From Carboxylicivirga caseinilyticus (GTDB lineage: Bacteria > Bacteroidota > Bacteroidia > Bacteroidales > Marinilabiliaceae), in the NCBI GenBank assembly GCA_025499705.1, contig JAFMVE010000007.1:1-64000 (forward strand): a DNA stretch of 64,000 nucleotides, read 5' to 3'. How positions within the stretch are numbered: position 1 is the stretch's first letter; the number at the start of each line of letters is the position of its first letter. Both the position numbers and the translations under genes were made by a program. The notes beneath the pieces were generated by a model. That model made no database searches. It was not told where the DNA came from and saw only the letters and a list, made by a program, of their open reading frames with translations. Shown here in pieces: positions 38,676-48,097 of the stretch.

Positions 38676-40154
38676 TTAATCTTTATGTTTACACTTTAAA
38701 TATTCCATAAATAAACGGTCCCACAAAGAAGATTCGTCATTTTTAGGTAAAAAGATTTCTGAATTACTTTTAATTACATTCAAAGCTTCTTCAGAAGATG
38801 AGTATATTCCTGCCCCTTTAAAAACAAAAAGTGCAGCACCTAAAACAGTGGTTTCTTTTTGATCGACAACATGTAAAGGTCGTTGAATTGCGTTAGCTCT
38901 TAACTGATTCCACAAAGCATTTCTGGAACCACCTCCCACACAAAGTACACTCTCGGCTGTAAAACTGCCAGCCTTCTCAATAGCAACTATTCCTTCGCGC
39001 AAACGAAGAGCCAGACTCTCCAATAATGCCCTGTATATTTCCTCTCGTTTCGTATTAATTGTTAAACCAGAAATTATGCCACCACCTTTACCTATACCAT
39101 CATCATAAAAAGCTGGTGAAATAGTTAGTCCATGATCACCCGTCTTGATATCAGAGGCTTCTGATATCATTGTATCGTATAGTTCATCACCTTTTAATCC
39201 AGGATAAAAATTGGAGGAAAACCATTCCAGTATTCCTGATCCCAACCAGTTTTGTCCAATATCAAAGAAACCTTTAACAGCATCAGCTTCTGTTGTTAGA
39301 TTTTGATCCAATTCTGATTTTGTGGCAGTGAAATGATCCGTACGAACCATTAATACTTCCCAGGTACCGGAACTTAAAACAGGTTGATTCAACTTAGCAC
39401 CCGCTCCGAAGATAGCAAACTGTGTATCGTGGCCTGCAAAATAAACAGGCGTTCCTTTAGGTAAACCTGTTGTTTCACTTCCTATTTCATGAATGGTTCC
39501 GGCTAATTCTCCCGGTTCAGCCATCTCACCGAATAAACTTTTATCAATATCCAAACATGATAATATCTCATCTGAAAAACACCTGTTAGTGAGATCTGTC
39601 ATCATTGAAGTTCCCATCATGGTGGCATCATTCTGCATTGCTCCGGTTAACTTTTGAATCAATAATGAAGGCATGAATAAAAACCGATAAGCTTTCGTAA
39701 TCAGTTCCGTTTGATTCTCTTTGAACCAAATTAACTTATTAATGGTATTAAAGGCATAAGGATATGTCCCACTAAGTTGATATAATCGATTTAAAGGGCA
39801 ATACTTTTCAATATTATCCATTATGGTTTTAGTTCGGTCGCATTGCCACGAAATAACAGGATATAAAATATCTCCATTAGCATCAACCAAAGCACCATCC
39901 ACTCCGAAAGTAGTAAAAGTTACGCCTGCAATTCTCTTTGGATCTATCTGCTTAATTACACCTTGAGAACATTCACATAACTTGCCCCATAATTTATCTA
40001 AATCCCAGATCCTTCCACCCAACCAGTAGGGATCAGCATCCGTTTCATTCGACCTTGACTCAGATGCCAGTATTTTCCCATAAATATCCATTGCAATTAC
40101 TCGCAGATTGGTTGCTCCGCAATCAAATACTATGGCAATATCTTTACGTTCCAT
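38676..40154 (-). CDS. fucK: L-fuculokinase (FGGY kinase)
   Basis: About 492 aa. It phosphorylates L-fuculose to L-fuculose 1-phosphate with ATP. I prefer the ATG at 40154 ([19 protein letters not shown]) because the FGGY phosphate-binding loop normally begins within ten residues of the start; an ATG at 40187 would add 11 residues. Diagnostic segments are [42 protein letters not shown] and the C-terminal [21 protein letters not shown] followed by [14 protein letters not shown], which fit FucK better than RhaB. It follows fucI by 70 bp and precedes fucU by 4 bp. The aldolase FucA, needed for the next step, is not in the window. Confidence 0.92.
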   Translation of the reverse strand: MERKDIAIVFDCGATNLRVIAMDIYGKILASESRSNETDADPYWLGGRIWDLDKLWGKLCECSQGVIKQIDPKRIAGVTFTTFGVDGALVDANGDILYPVISWQCDRTKTIMDNIEKYCPLNRLYQLSGTYPYAFNTINKLIWFKENQTELITKAYRFLFMPSLLIQKLTGAMQNDATMMGTSMMTDLTNRCFSDEILSCLDIDKSLFGEMAEPGELAGTIHEIGSETTGLPKGTPVYFAGHDTQFAIFGAGAKLNQPVLSSGTWEVLMVRTDHFTATKSELDQNLTTEADAVKGFFDIGQNWLGSGILEWFSSNFYPGLKGDELYDTMISEASDIKTGDHGLTISPAFYDDGIGKGGGIISGLTINTKREEIYRALLESLALRLREGIVAIEKAGSFTAESVLCVGGGSRNALWNQLRANAIQRPLHVVDQKETTVLGAALFVFKGAGIYSSSEEALNVIKSNSEIFLPKNDESSLWDRLFMEYLKCKHKD

Positions 40155-40224
40155 ACAAGTAAAATTAAGTAATCCCCGAGTCATCATTAAAAAAATCAGA
40201 CTCGGGAATCAACTGAGAGATAGA

Positions 40225-42009
40225 TTAAATACCATAGAGTGGGCCGTAAGTATTACAAGCCCTGTAGTCAGCTCCTTCCTTATCTTCACCAAAGGAAGCC
40301 CAGGCGCTTGGCCTGAAAATATCATTGTCGTTAACATTGTGCATGCAAACAGGAATACGCAACATGGAAGCAAGTGTAATCATATCGGCACCAATATGAC
40401 CGTAACTGATGGCACCATGGTTAGCTCCCCAGTTTGCCATTACAGAATACACATCTTGAAAAGCACCAGTTCCATTGGTACGAGGCACAAACCAGGTTGT
40501 TGGCCAGGTCGGATCTGTACGCTCATCAAGAACCTTATGGATATCATCTGGTAATTCAACCGTCCAACCTTCTGCTATCTGTAATACCGGCCCCTGACCT
40601 TTAACCAGATTAATACGGCTCATGGTTACAGGCATCTCTCCTGCCGTTTTAAACAGGGAAGAAAACCCTCCACCCCTGAAATACTCGCGATTAGCTGGAG
40701 GCCATATGGTATTCTGCAGACAAGCTTTTACTTCATCTTCTGAAATATCCCAGAATGGTTTCACTGCCGGTTTTCCTTCAGCATCTTTTTGCTGGGCAGT
40801 TGCATCCAGAGTAGTTGAACCTGAATTAATCAAATGAATAATACCATTTTTAGCCTTACCTGTTAGTTCATTACCTGTAACTCGCTTTACTGCTTCGGGA
40901 CTCCAATAGGTTCGCACATCAGAAAATATCTGAGAAGTATTCGTTAACAAATGACCAAATAACATGACAACACCATTCAAACTATCGTTTTCTGTGGCTA
41001 AAACAAAGGCTTCACGAATACCATTCCAATCAAAAGACGAATTTAAGATAGCCTCAGTAAAATCAGCATTCGGTTGATAGTCGGTCCATTGACGTTGCCC
41101 CTGAAAACCTCCAAGAATAGCATTCCGACCCAAGCCTTCTTCACGATACCCCATTTCAATCAGTTTAGGGTTACCTATCATCATATCCCGACAAATCAAA
41201 GTCATCTTCACCATTGTTTCCCATTCATGCTCTTTTCGTGTCTTATCTGCCTGAAATTCCGGCTTATTTCTGTCATCACCTTCCTTGCAATTTTCCTTTG
41301 TCCACTGCAATGCCTTATCAAACTCACCTTTGTCAAATATTCCTTCATCAATCCGACGAAGAATTTCTGTACTATCAACAAATTCAGTTCTTATACCCAG
41401 ATAATCCTGAAAGAAATCTGAATTCACCATTGATCCGGCGATTCCCATTGAGCTATAACCAATTGATAAATATGATTTACCGTTCATTTGAGCAACTGCT
41501 AAAGCAGCTTTAACAAAACGAAGTATTTTAACCTTTACATCATCAGGGATGGTTGTATCACCTGCATCCTGCACATCACGTCCGTAGATTCCGAAAGCCG
41601 GCAATCCTTTTTGAGTATAACCAGCTAGTGCAGCTGCCAGATAAACAGCTCCGGGTCGTTCTGTTCCGTTAAAACCCCATATTGCTTTTGGAATCAAGGG
41701 ATCTGTATCCATCACCTCCGTTCCATAGCACCAACATGGAGTAACGGTAACTGATACCCCAACCCCTTCTTTTTTAAATTTGGCTGCACACATAGCTGCT
41801 TCAGCAACTCCTCCAATACAGGTATCAGCAATAACACACTCCACTTTTTCACCGCCAGGTGATCTTAAATTGGATTCAATGAAAGTTGCAGCAGCTTTTG
41901 CTAAAGTCATAACCTGCTGTTCTAATGATTCTCGAACCCCTCTTTCTCTTCCATCAATAACTGGTCGAATACCAACTTTGAGCACATCGCCTATTAATCT
42001 GTTTGCCAT
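40225..42009 (-). CDS. fucI: L-fucose isomerase
   Basis: 594 aa from the ATG at 42009 ([20 protein letters not shown]); E. coli FucI is 591. The open frame continues to a GTG at 42051, but the ATG start matches the family. It converts L-fucose to L-fuculose in the cytoplasm using Mn2+. Characteristic segments are [75 protein letters not shown] and, near the C-terminus, [18 protein letters not shown] with the conserved His. It is the first gene of fucI-fucK-fucU-fucP, divergent from an AraC regulator across a short spacer. Some FucI enzymes also take D-arabinose. Confidence 0.95.
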   Translation of the reverse strand: MANRLIGDVLKVGIRPVIDGRERGVRESLEQQVMTLAKAAATFIESNLRSPGGEKVECVIADTCIGGVAEAAMCAAKFKKEGVGVSVTVTPCWCYGTEVMDTDPLIPKAIWGFNGTERPGAVYLAAALAGYTQKGLPAFGIYGRDVQDAGDTTIPDDVKVKILRFVKAALAVAQMNGKSYLSIGYSSMGIAGSMVNSDFFQDYLGIRTEFVDSTEILRRIDEGIFDKGEFDKALQWTKENCKEGDDRNKPEFQADKTRKEHEWETMVKMTLICRDMMIGNPKLIEMGYREEGLGRNAILGGFQGQRQWTDYQPNADFTEAILNSSFDWNGIREAFVLATENDSLNGVVMLFGHLLTNTSQIFSDVRTYWSPEAVKRVTGNELTGKAKNGIIHLINSGSTTLDATAQQKDAEGKPAVKPFWDISEDEVKACLQNTIWPPANREYFRGGGFSSLFKTAGEMPVTMSRINLVKGQGPVLQIAEGWTVELPDDIHKVLDERTDPTWPTTWFVPRTNGTGAFQDVYSVMANWGANHGAISYGHIGADMITLASMLRIPVCMHNVNDNDIFRPSAWASFGEDKEGADYRACNTYGPLYGI

Positions 42010-42078
42010 TTCACTTGTATTTAGATTGTAACTGATATGGTCAAAAATCACATTTACCCATAAAAAATAAAATATCCA

Positions 42079-42104
42079 ATATTTGTATATTTGTATCTAT
42101 TTGA
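42079..42104. promoter_or_regulatory. divergent fucI/araC-type control region with tandem 8-bp repeats
   Basis: The spacer between the fuc operon and the AraC gene contains the tandem ATTTGTAT ATTTGTAT followed by CTATTTG. TATATTTG at 42086-42093 fits the -7 consensus TAnnTTTG for the AraC gene, 24 bp before its ATG. Tandem repeats at about 8-10 bp spacing are what an AraC-type dimer would contact. This is inferred from position. Confidence 0.35.
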
Positions 42105-42116
42105 AACATTCAGTAA

Positions 42117-43025
42117 ATGAAAAACTCCCTTCATCTTCCATACAAAGGCGACCCATCCGACATTCTTCAATACTTTCCTAAATACAATCTGCAAATACAT
42201 TGTTGTCGATATTGGTGGCTTGAAAGATGGGAATACAGAGAGTTATCTTTTCCATACTGGAGAATTTATTACAATAATAAAAAAGGAGCTTTTATTACAT
42301 CTGGAGATAAAACCATTGAATTACTTCCCAATAAAATTTATCTGATTGCACCAAACACCTCCTATTCCACCCATTTGTTTAATCATAAAATACCTACAAA
42401 AGGTTACGATTTAAAAGGTGGTAGAATAACCTCAGAATACCAATCCACTAATTCAATGACATCTCTTTATATTGACCACCTGTATATTCATTTTAACATT
42501 GGTTTCCCATACGATAATATTTCACCCGGTATCTTAACCTTTGACATTAGCACGCATTTAATGAATAAGATTAATATTATCACGAAACACCTTGGTATTG
42601 ATAATAAAGAATTTAGTTTCTCCACCTTACTAACCATTCAATCATTAATTATTGATTTACTGGCAGAAGTAAATACAAAACAATGGGAATTACCCACTGG
42701 AAATCACCACATTCTTGAATCTCTAAACTTTATCGAGAATAATATTGGTAACCATTTAAGTAATCATACATTGAGCGAAAAATGCAGGTTAGCAACTAAT
42801 ACATTCACTCGATTATTCAAGCAAGAGACAGGAATGTCTCCACAAAACTATGTGAGACAAAAAAGAATTGATAACGCTTGTATACTTCTGCATCACTCTG
42901 ATGAAAGCATGGATGAAATAGCAATCAGAACTGGTTTTACAAACAGATATCATTTCACAAGAATATTTAAACAAGTAACCGGGATCTCACCTGCTAAATA
43001 TAGAAAAGAATTTAAGATCAACTAA
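42117..43025 (+). CDS. AraC-family transcriptional regulator, likely of the fuc operon
   Basis: 302 aa. The N-terminal half is a cupin-like sensing domain of AraC regulators (KTIELLPNKIYLIAPNTSYSTHL, the 'L.p..l.li.p...' strand pair). The C-terminal about 100 residues are the double helix-turn-helix: LSEKCRLATNTFTRLFKQETGMSP for the first half, and MDEIAIRTGFTNRYHFTRIFKQVTGISPAKYRKEF for the second, the canonical AraC signature. It is divergent from fucI and 90 bp upstream of fkp, so it is well placed to sense fucose or an intermediate and control both directions. The ligand is inferred. Confidence 0.9.
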   Translation: MKNSLHLPYKGDPSDILQYFPKYNLQIHCCRYWWLERWEYRELSFPYWRIYYNNKKGAFITSGDKTIELLPNKIYLIAPNTSYSTHLFNHKIPTKGYDLKGGRITSEYQSTNSMTSLYIDHLYIHFNIGFPYDNISPGILTFDISTHLMNKINIITKHLGIDNKEFSFSTLLTIQSLIIDLLAEVNTKQWELPTGNHHILESLNFIENNIGNHLSNHTLSEKCRLATNTFTRLFKQETGMSPQNYVRQKRIDNACILLHHSDESMDEIAIRTGFTNRYHFTRIFKQVTGISPAKYRKEFKIN

Positions 43026-43114
43026 GCGTAAGCCTAAGACAATCTTCAATATTTACTTATCTTAGCACTTCTGTTAACCCTACTCTATCATTATAATTTA
43101 TAGACTTTATTAAA

Positions 43115-45973
43115 ATGCAATATCTTCTTTCTTTACCGGAGAATTTGGTTTCTGTTTTTCATGATATCACAAAGCATTCAGTTGAAAACTGGTTTGTAGC
43201 TTCCGACCCAGTGGGCACAAAAATTGGGTCTGGTGGTGGAACAGCACACCTGATAGCGGAACATATTAAAACCCGGAAAGATGCAAATCTTGGGAACTAT
43301 CTCAAACAGGAAAAGAAGATAATTATACATGCGGGAGGACAAAGCAGACGATTACCAGCTTATGCTCCGGCAGGAAAGGTATTATCGCCCATACCTGTCT
43401 TCAGATGGAGTCGTGGTCAAAGTCTGGATCAGACTTTATTGGATTTACAAACCCCGCTTCTTGATAAAATGATGGAGGCATCCAATGAAAACCAAAACAC
43501 TTTAATTGCCAGTGGTGATGTAATGATCTTGGCAGATGACCTGCCCTTTGAATTACCCAATGCAGATGTGGTTTGTCTGGGCATTTGGGTTGATCAACAT
43601 CTGGCATCGCGCCATGGTGTATTTTTCACCCCCCGAAACAATCCGCAACAGCTGGATTTTATGCTTCAAAAACCATCCCACAACGATATTGAAGATTTAA
43701 CAGGAAGCCATCTTTTTATGATGGATATTGGCGTTTGGATTTTGAGTGACCGAGCTGTTGAATTATTGATGAAGAAAAGCGGCTGGACCGGGAAAGGATT
43801 TGCAAACGACATTCCGGATTTCTATGATTTATACAGCTCGTTTGGAACCTGTTTGGGTGATCATCCTACACAAAACGAGGATGAAATAAATGACTTATCA
43901 GTAGCTATTCTGCCTCTTGATAAAGGAGAATTCTACCACTTTGGAACTTCGCGTGAATTAATTACATCAACCGAAAAAATTCAAAATCGTGTTCAGGATC
44001 AACGCAACATCTGGCACAACAAAGTAAAAGCACATCCTTCGCTCTTCGTACAAAATGCACTGACGGAGATCAGCTGGAACAACGAGCATAAAAATATATG
44101 GATCGAAAACAGTCATATCCCTTCTGGTTGGAGTCTGCATCATAATCATGTTTTAACCGGAATATCTGAAAACAACTGGAATATTGATATTCCTGCCGGA
44201 GTCTGCATTGATGTTGTTCCTGTTGGCGATGAACTATTGTGTATTCGTCCGTATGGTATTGATGATGCATTCAGAGGTGATTTATCTGATACTTCGACCT
44301 TATGGATGGGGCAACCTTTCAGCCAATGGTTAGAAGAGCGAAACCTGACACTTAGTGATATAAACTTTGAGGAAACAGCAGATCTTCAGGCTGCCAATAT
44401 TTTCCCATTAATTAAGTCAGATGAAATTAGTGAGCATCTGATTAACTGGATGATTAACCCATCGAAGGACGAAGACATAAAGCAATTATGGTTACAATCT
44501 GAACGTTTATCTGCTGATATGATTAGTGCTAAGGCAAATCTTGCCAGAGAAGACAAACAACGAGGACTTTTCAGAAAAGAAAATCTCAAATTTTTAGCAA
44601 AGAATTACTCAAAAAGCGTGTTCTATCAGGCAGACCTAAAAAAAACAGCTAAGGAGTTTGCGTCAAATAACCTTGATGTGCCAAATATAAGCGAAGAAAC
44701 AACATCTATGATGATTCGTTTTTCTGACTCTATGTTTCGATCAGAAGTAAAAAAGAATAAAGGACTGGAATATGAAAAAGATGAGCACCTTGCTTTTAAA
44801 ATTCTTCAAAACGTCATAAAAGATTCATCAACATCAAAGGTAATCCCACAACTAAATATATATTCCGATCAGATTATCTGGGGCCGTAGCCCTGCTCGTT
44901 TGGATCTTGCAGGAGGATGGGCAGACACACCACCTTTCTGTATGCAATTTGGAGGAAGTGTTATGAATCTGGCAGTTGAACTAAACGAACAGCCACCAAT
45001 TCAGGCTTACATTCGATTGTCAACAGAGAAAAAAATTACTCTTAGATCCATTGACAATGGGGTATCTGAAGTTATAACAACCTTTGAAGATCTGGCTCAA
45101 TATAATGCTGTAGGATCGGCTTTCTCAATACCGAAAGCTGCTTTAAGTCTTGCTGGTTTTCACCCCGATTTTTGCGCACTCAAATATAAAAGCCTCGAAG
45201 ATCAACTGAGCGATTTTGGAGGAGGCTTTGAAATATCGATGTTGGCAGCCATACCCAAAGGATCGGGCTTGGGAACAAGCTCCATTTTGGCCGCTACTCT
45301 TTTAGGTACTTTAGCCGATTTTGCCAGCTTATCGTGGGACCATCAAACCATTTGTCACCGCACACTTATCTTGGAACAATTACTAACAACTGGTGGTGGA
45401 TGGCAGGATCAGTATGGTGGAATATTGCCAGGAGTTAAGCTATTGGAATCAGAGCCGGGAACTCAGGAAAAGATGAATGTTCGCTGGTTGCCTGATCAGG
45501 TATTTACCGGAACCGATTATAAAGAAAACTGGTTATTGTACTATACGGGTATCACGCGTGTTGCAAAAAATGTATTACAGGATATTGTGCGCGGAATGTT
45601 CTTAAATGAAGGACAGCGGCTACAAACTCTGCAGGAGATAAAACAACATGCCTACCGAACAGCCGATGCTATACAACGCTATGATTTTGAAGCAACCGGC
45701 AAGATGGTTAGCCATTCATGGAAATTGAATCAGCGTCTTGACTCTGGAGTTAATACTCCGGAAGTACAGAAAATTGTTGATCAAATTGATGATCTTGCCT
45801 ATGGTCATAAGCTATTAGGAGCAGGCGGTGGTGGTTTTATGGTAATTTGTGCAAAGGACCCTGAAGCTGCAGCACGTATAAAAAATACACTGACAACAAA
45901 TCCGGTTAATGACCGTGCCCGTTTTGTTAAAATGGATATCAGCCAATCGGGATTCAGAATTTCAAGGTCTTAG
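43115..45973 (+). CDS. fkp: bifunctional L-fucokinase / L-fucose-1-phosphate guanylyltransferase
   Basis: 952 aa, matching Bacteroides fragilis Fkp (about 949). The N-terminal guanylyltransferase shows GSGGGTAHLIAEH, IIHAGGQSRRLPAYAPAGKV and SGDVMILADDLPFELP. The C-terminal GHMP kinase half, from about residue 590, shows SPARLDLAGGWADTPPFCMQ, AIPKGSGLGTSSILAATLLG (ATP loop), GGGWQDQYGGILPG and LLGAGGGGFMVICA. The enzyme salvages free L-fucose to GDP-fucose in the cytoplasm for fucosylated surface polysaccharide or glycoproteins. Its position beside the catabolic fuc operon and a shared regulator means the same imported fucose can be burned or displayed. The gene is complete. Confidence 0.96.
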   Translation: MQYLLSLPENLVSVFHDITKHSVENWFVASDPVGTKIGSGGGTAHLIAEHIKTRKDANLGNYLKQEKKIIIHAGGQSRRLPAYAPAGKVLSPIPVFRWSRGQSLDQTLLDLQTPLLDKMMEASNENQNTLIASGDVMILADDLPFELPNADVVCLGIWVDQHLASRHGVFFTPRNNPQQLDFMLQKPSHNDIEDLTGSHLFMMDIGVWILSDRAVELLMKKSGWTGKGFANDIPDFYDLYSSFGTCLGDHPTQNEDEINDLSVAILPLDKGEFYHFGTSRELITSTEKIQNRVQDQRNIWHNKVKAHPSLFVQNALTEISWNNEHKNIWIENSHIPSGWSLHHNHVLTGISENNWNIDIPAGVCIDVVPVGDELLCIRPYGIDDAFRGDLSDTSTLWMGQPFSQWLEERNLTLSDINFEETADLQAANIFPLIKSDEISEHLINWMINPSKDEDIKQLWLQSERLSADMISAKANLAREDKQRGLFRKENLKFLAKNYSKSVFYQADLKKTAKEFASNNLDVPNISEETTSMMIRFSDSMFRSEVKKNKGLEYEKDEHLAFKILQNVIKDSSTSKVIPQLNIYSDQIIWGRSPARLDLAGGWADTPPFCMQFGGSVMNLAVELNEQPPIQAYIRLSTEKKITLRSIDNGVSEVITTFEDLAQYNAVGSAFSIPKAALSLAGFHPDFCALKYKSLEDQLSDFGGGFEISMLAAIPKGSGLGTSSILAATLLGTLADFASLSWDHQTICHRTLILEQLLTTGGGWQDQYGGILPGVKLLESEPGTQEKMNVRWLPDQVFTGTDYKENWLLYYTGITRVAKNVLQDIVRGMFLNEGQRLQTLQEIKQHAYRTADAIQRYDFEATGKMVSHSWKLNQRLDSGVNTPEVQKIVDQIDDLAYGHKLLGAGGGGFMVICAKDPEAAARIKNTLTTNPVNDRARFVKMDISQSGFRISRS

Positions 45974-45979
45974 AAAACA

Positions 45980-46010
45980 AAAAAAATCGCCTCATAAAAT
46001 TGAGGCGATT
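45980..46010 (-). terminator. terminator between convergent fkp and DUF3857 gene
   Basis: Perfect 10-bp arms aatcgcctca (45985-45994) and tgaggcgatt (46001-46010), loop taaaat. A T run follows on the minus strand, so it mainly ends the DUF3857 operon. On the plus strand it lacks a T tract but may still help stop fkp. Confidence 0.8.
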
Positions 46011-46049
46011 AATATTGAACCTTGGGTTCCTAAATTTTAATAGCGCCAC

Positions 46050-48005
46050 CTACTTTGGCTCTAAAACCAGCACCACTTTATTAAAGTCAGCAGCCGCATT
46101 AACCACATTTTTAAATCCTTCGAAGTGGTTTTCAGTCACAAATATTTCCTTATAATATTCGTCAACTTTAACCTTATAAACCTGACCTTCATAAGTATAT
46201 TGAGAGTCAAAAATAAATATGGTTTCGTCTCCTTCCTTTTCAATTACTGAAATCACAGAAGCTTCAGGATTCTTTATTTTATAACCATCAGGAACCGTAA
46301 ATACAATTTCTCTGTAGTAAGAGCGATTAAAGTCGTTTTCTGCTTTAGGATTTCTTTCATCCTCGAAATACATTTCTGTTTGCGGACCAATGGTATTTCC
46401 CAAATGAAGGAGCAGTTTATTTCCGGCTTGTTCGACAAACGAATTGGTTTCAACAATTGAATGAATCACCATATCGGCATCATCCATTTTATCCTGTTCT
46501 GGCTGTGGCTTTGATAATTCCAAAAGACTAGTCTCTGTTTCAGGAGCTTCAATGGTCATCATATTCTGAAGAATATTCTTTTTTTGCTGTTCATCTGCCA
46601 TATTATAAATCTGACTAATAAATCCACCACTTAAACCCTTAAATCCAACCCAGGCATCTACCTTGGCCTGAGCCTTATCCACATCAACCCCAACATTAAT
46701 GTACATATTGTGATAATTTTCATCAGCACTACTTGGTTGGATATATTTGATTTTAGCTATGGCTGATTGAAAAGTGCCGATATTTACCAATTCAACAAAC
46801 AAACCATAATTAGCCGAGCACATTCCATCGAAACAGCCTAATCGATAAGAATAACTGGACGGATCGATATACGTTACTGCATCCGGTAAATAAATCAGGT
46901 ATTCTTCCAGATAATTCCATGATTGAAAATCCGGATCGAATTTTACATTATCCCGCTTTGAAGTGAGAACAATCTGATGATTGATGCCATAATAACTAAA
47001 TAGTTTAGCTATCAAACCTGCCATACCTCTGCTACTGGTAACCTTGTTTTCGTATACAAACGAAATATTATCAAACTCAGGCGAATGAAACTCCTTAATA
47101 AATACATTTTTCTTCAGATAATCTTCTATATGAGCAGCTTTGCTAACATTATCGCCTTGCAAAGTTCCAATATCAGCAATCCACTTTTTTAATGTTTTTT
47201 CATCATTGTTCAAATACATCATCTCGTAGATACGTTGAGCTGCATCATCCCAAGTAAGCGACTGACTTTTACTTCTGCCCAGATTATAGTCTAATCGATA
47301 ATCAATTCGTTGACGACGAGGTGTGTCATAATTGAATTTTTCACCTTTCAATGCATCAATATTTGTTTCTTCACAGATATAGCAATTACGTTCATCGTCC
47401 AACACCGAATGACTTATATCTGAAACTCCGTTATATCCTTTGAAATCATACAGAATGGTTTTGGGAGTAATCATCTCGAAATATGCCTGTTGCACCGGAT
47501 ATTTATATTGAAAATACAAGCGACCAAAGTTATCGGAACTGACTTTATTAATGACATAATACTCCACATCATCACCCTTTTCAATTCCGTCAATGGCAAA
47601 AATCTTATAGGCATTACCACTTCCTTCTTCTTTTATTTCTTTGATGTTGTTCTGATCAAATTCGACCACTTTCCCATTTGGTTTCACTACTCTGGCTCTT
47701 ATCTCCTGTACATCTATCACATCTCTTAACGAAACTGAAATTTTATTGAAATTATTGATTGATTCTTCATTGTTTAGCCTGTATTTTCGATGTATGGTGT
47801 GTTTGCCTATTAGGTTTCCTTCTTCATCATGATAGTAATCCAGTCTTTCATCGAGTAAAAGCCCAACAACATTTTCGTTCATATATTCAGGTTCAACAGC
47901 TGAATATTCAGGTTTGGGCTCCCAAAGTGGAGTTACCTTATCTTTTGTATCAGCTAACGCTGTTACCAATGAGAAACTATAGGCTAATAATATCAGGTAT
48001 TTCAT
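46050..48005 (-). CDS. DUF3857 protein with degenerate transglutaminase-like domain
   Basis: 651 aa, secreted (signal peptide to about residue 18, LVTALA). The N-terminal DUF3857 domain (about 60-230) shows VVGLLLDERLDYYHDEEGNL and VEYYVINKVSSDNFGRLYFQYKYP. The middle region (about 285-420) aligns by eye with the transglutaminase core of the neighbouring gene product. Where that neighbour has GDCKGMSSL, however, this protein has SSRGMAGL (Cys to Ser), and the partner His is also missing, so it is probably not catalytic. The C-terminal part is beta-rich (YKIKNPEASVISVIEKEGDE). The biological role of DUF3857 is unknown; such proteins occur in the Bacteroidota envelope. It is the last gene of a three-gene operon. 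Confidence 0.82.
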   Translation of the reverse strand: MKYLILLAYSFSLVTALADTKDKVTPLWEPKPEYSAVEPEYMNENVVGLLLDERLDYYHDEEGNLIGKHTIHRKYRLNNEESINNFNKISVSLRDVIDVQEIRARVVKPNGKVVEFDQNNIKEIKEEGSGNAYKIFAIDGIEKGDDVEYYVINKVSSDNFGRLYFQYKYPVQQAYFEMITPKTILYDFKGYNGVSDISHSVLDDERNCYICEETNIDALKGEKFNYDTPRRQRIDYRLDYNLGRSKSQSLTWDDAAQRIYEMMYLNNDEKTLKKWIADIGTLQGDNVSKAAHIEDYLKKNVFIKEFHSPEFDNISFVYENKVTSSRGMAGLIAKLFSYYGINHQIVLTSKRDNVKFDPDFQSWNYLEEYLIYLPDAVTYIDPSSYSYRLGCFDGMCSANYGLFVELVNIGTFQSAIAKIKYIQPSSADENYHNMYINVGVDVDKAQAKVDAWVGFKGLSGGFISQIYNMADEQQKKNILQNMMTIEAPETETSLLELSKPQPEQDKMDDADMVIHSIVETNSFVEQAGNKLLLHLGNTIGPQTEMYFEDERNPKAENDFNRSYYREIVFTVPDGYKIKNPEASVISVIEKEGDETIFIFDSQYTYEGQVYKVKVDEYYKEIFVTENHFEGFKNVVNAAADFNKVVLVLEPK

Positions 48006-48097
48006 CTATATAATTTTAATGTCAGATGGAACAGCCAAAGAAATTGGTAAATCAAATCTAATATGGCCGTTTCATTTGTATTGTTGTTAGCTTTATT

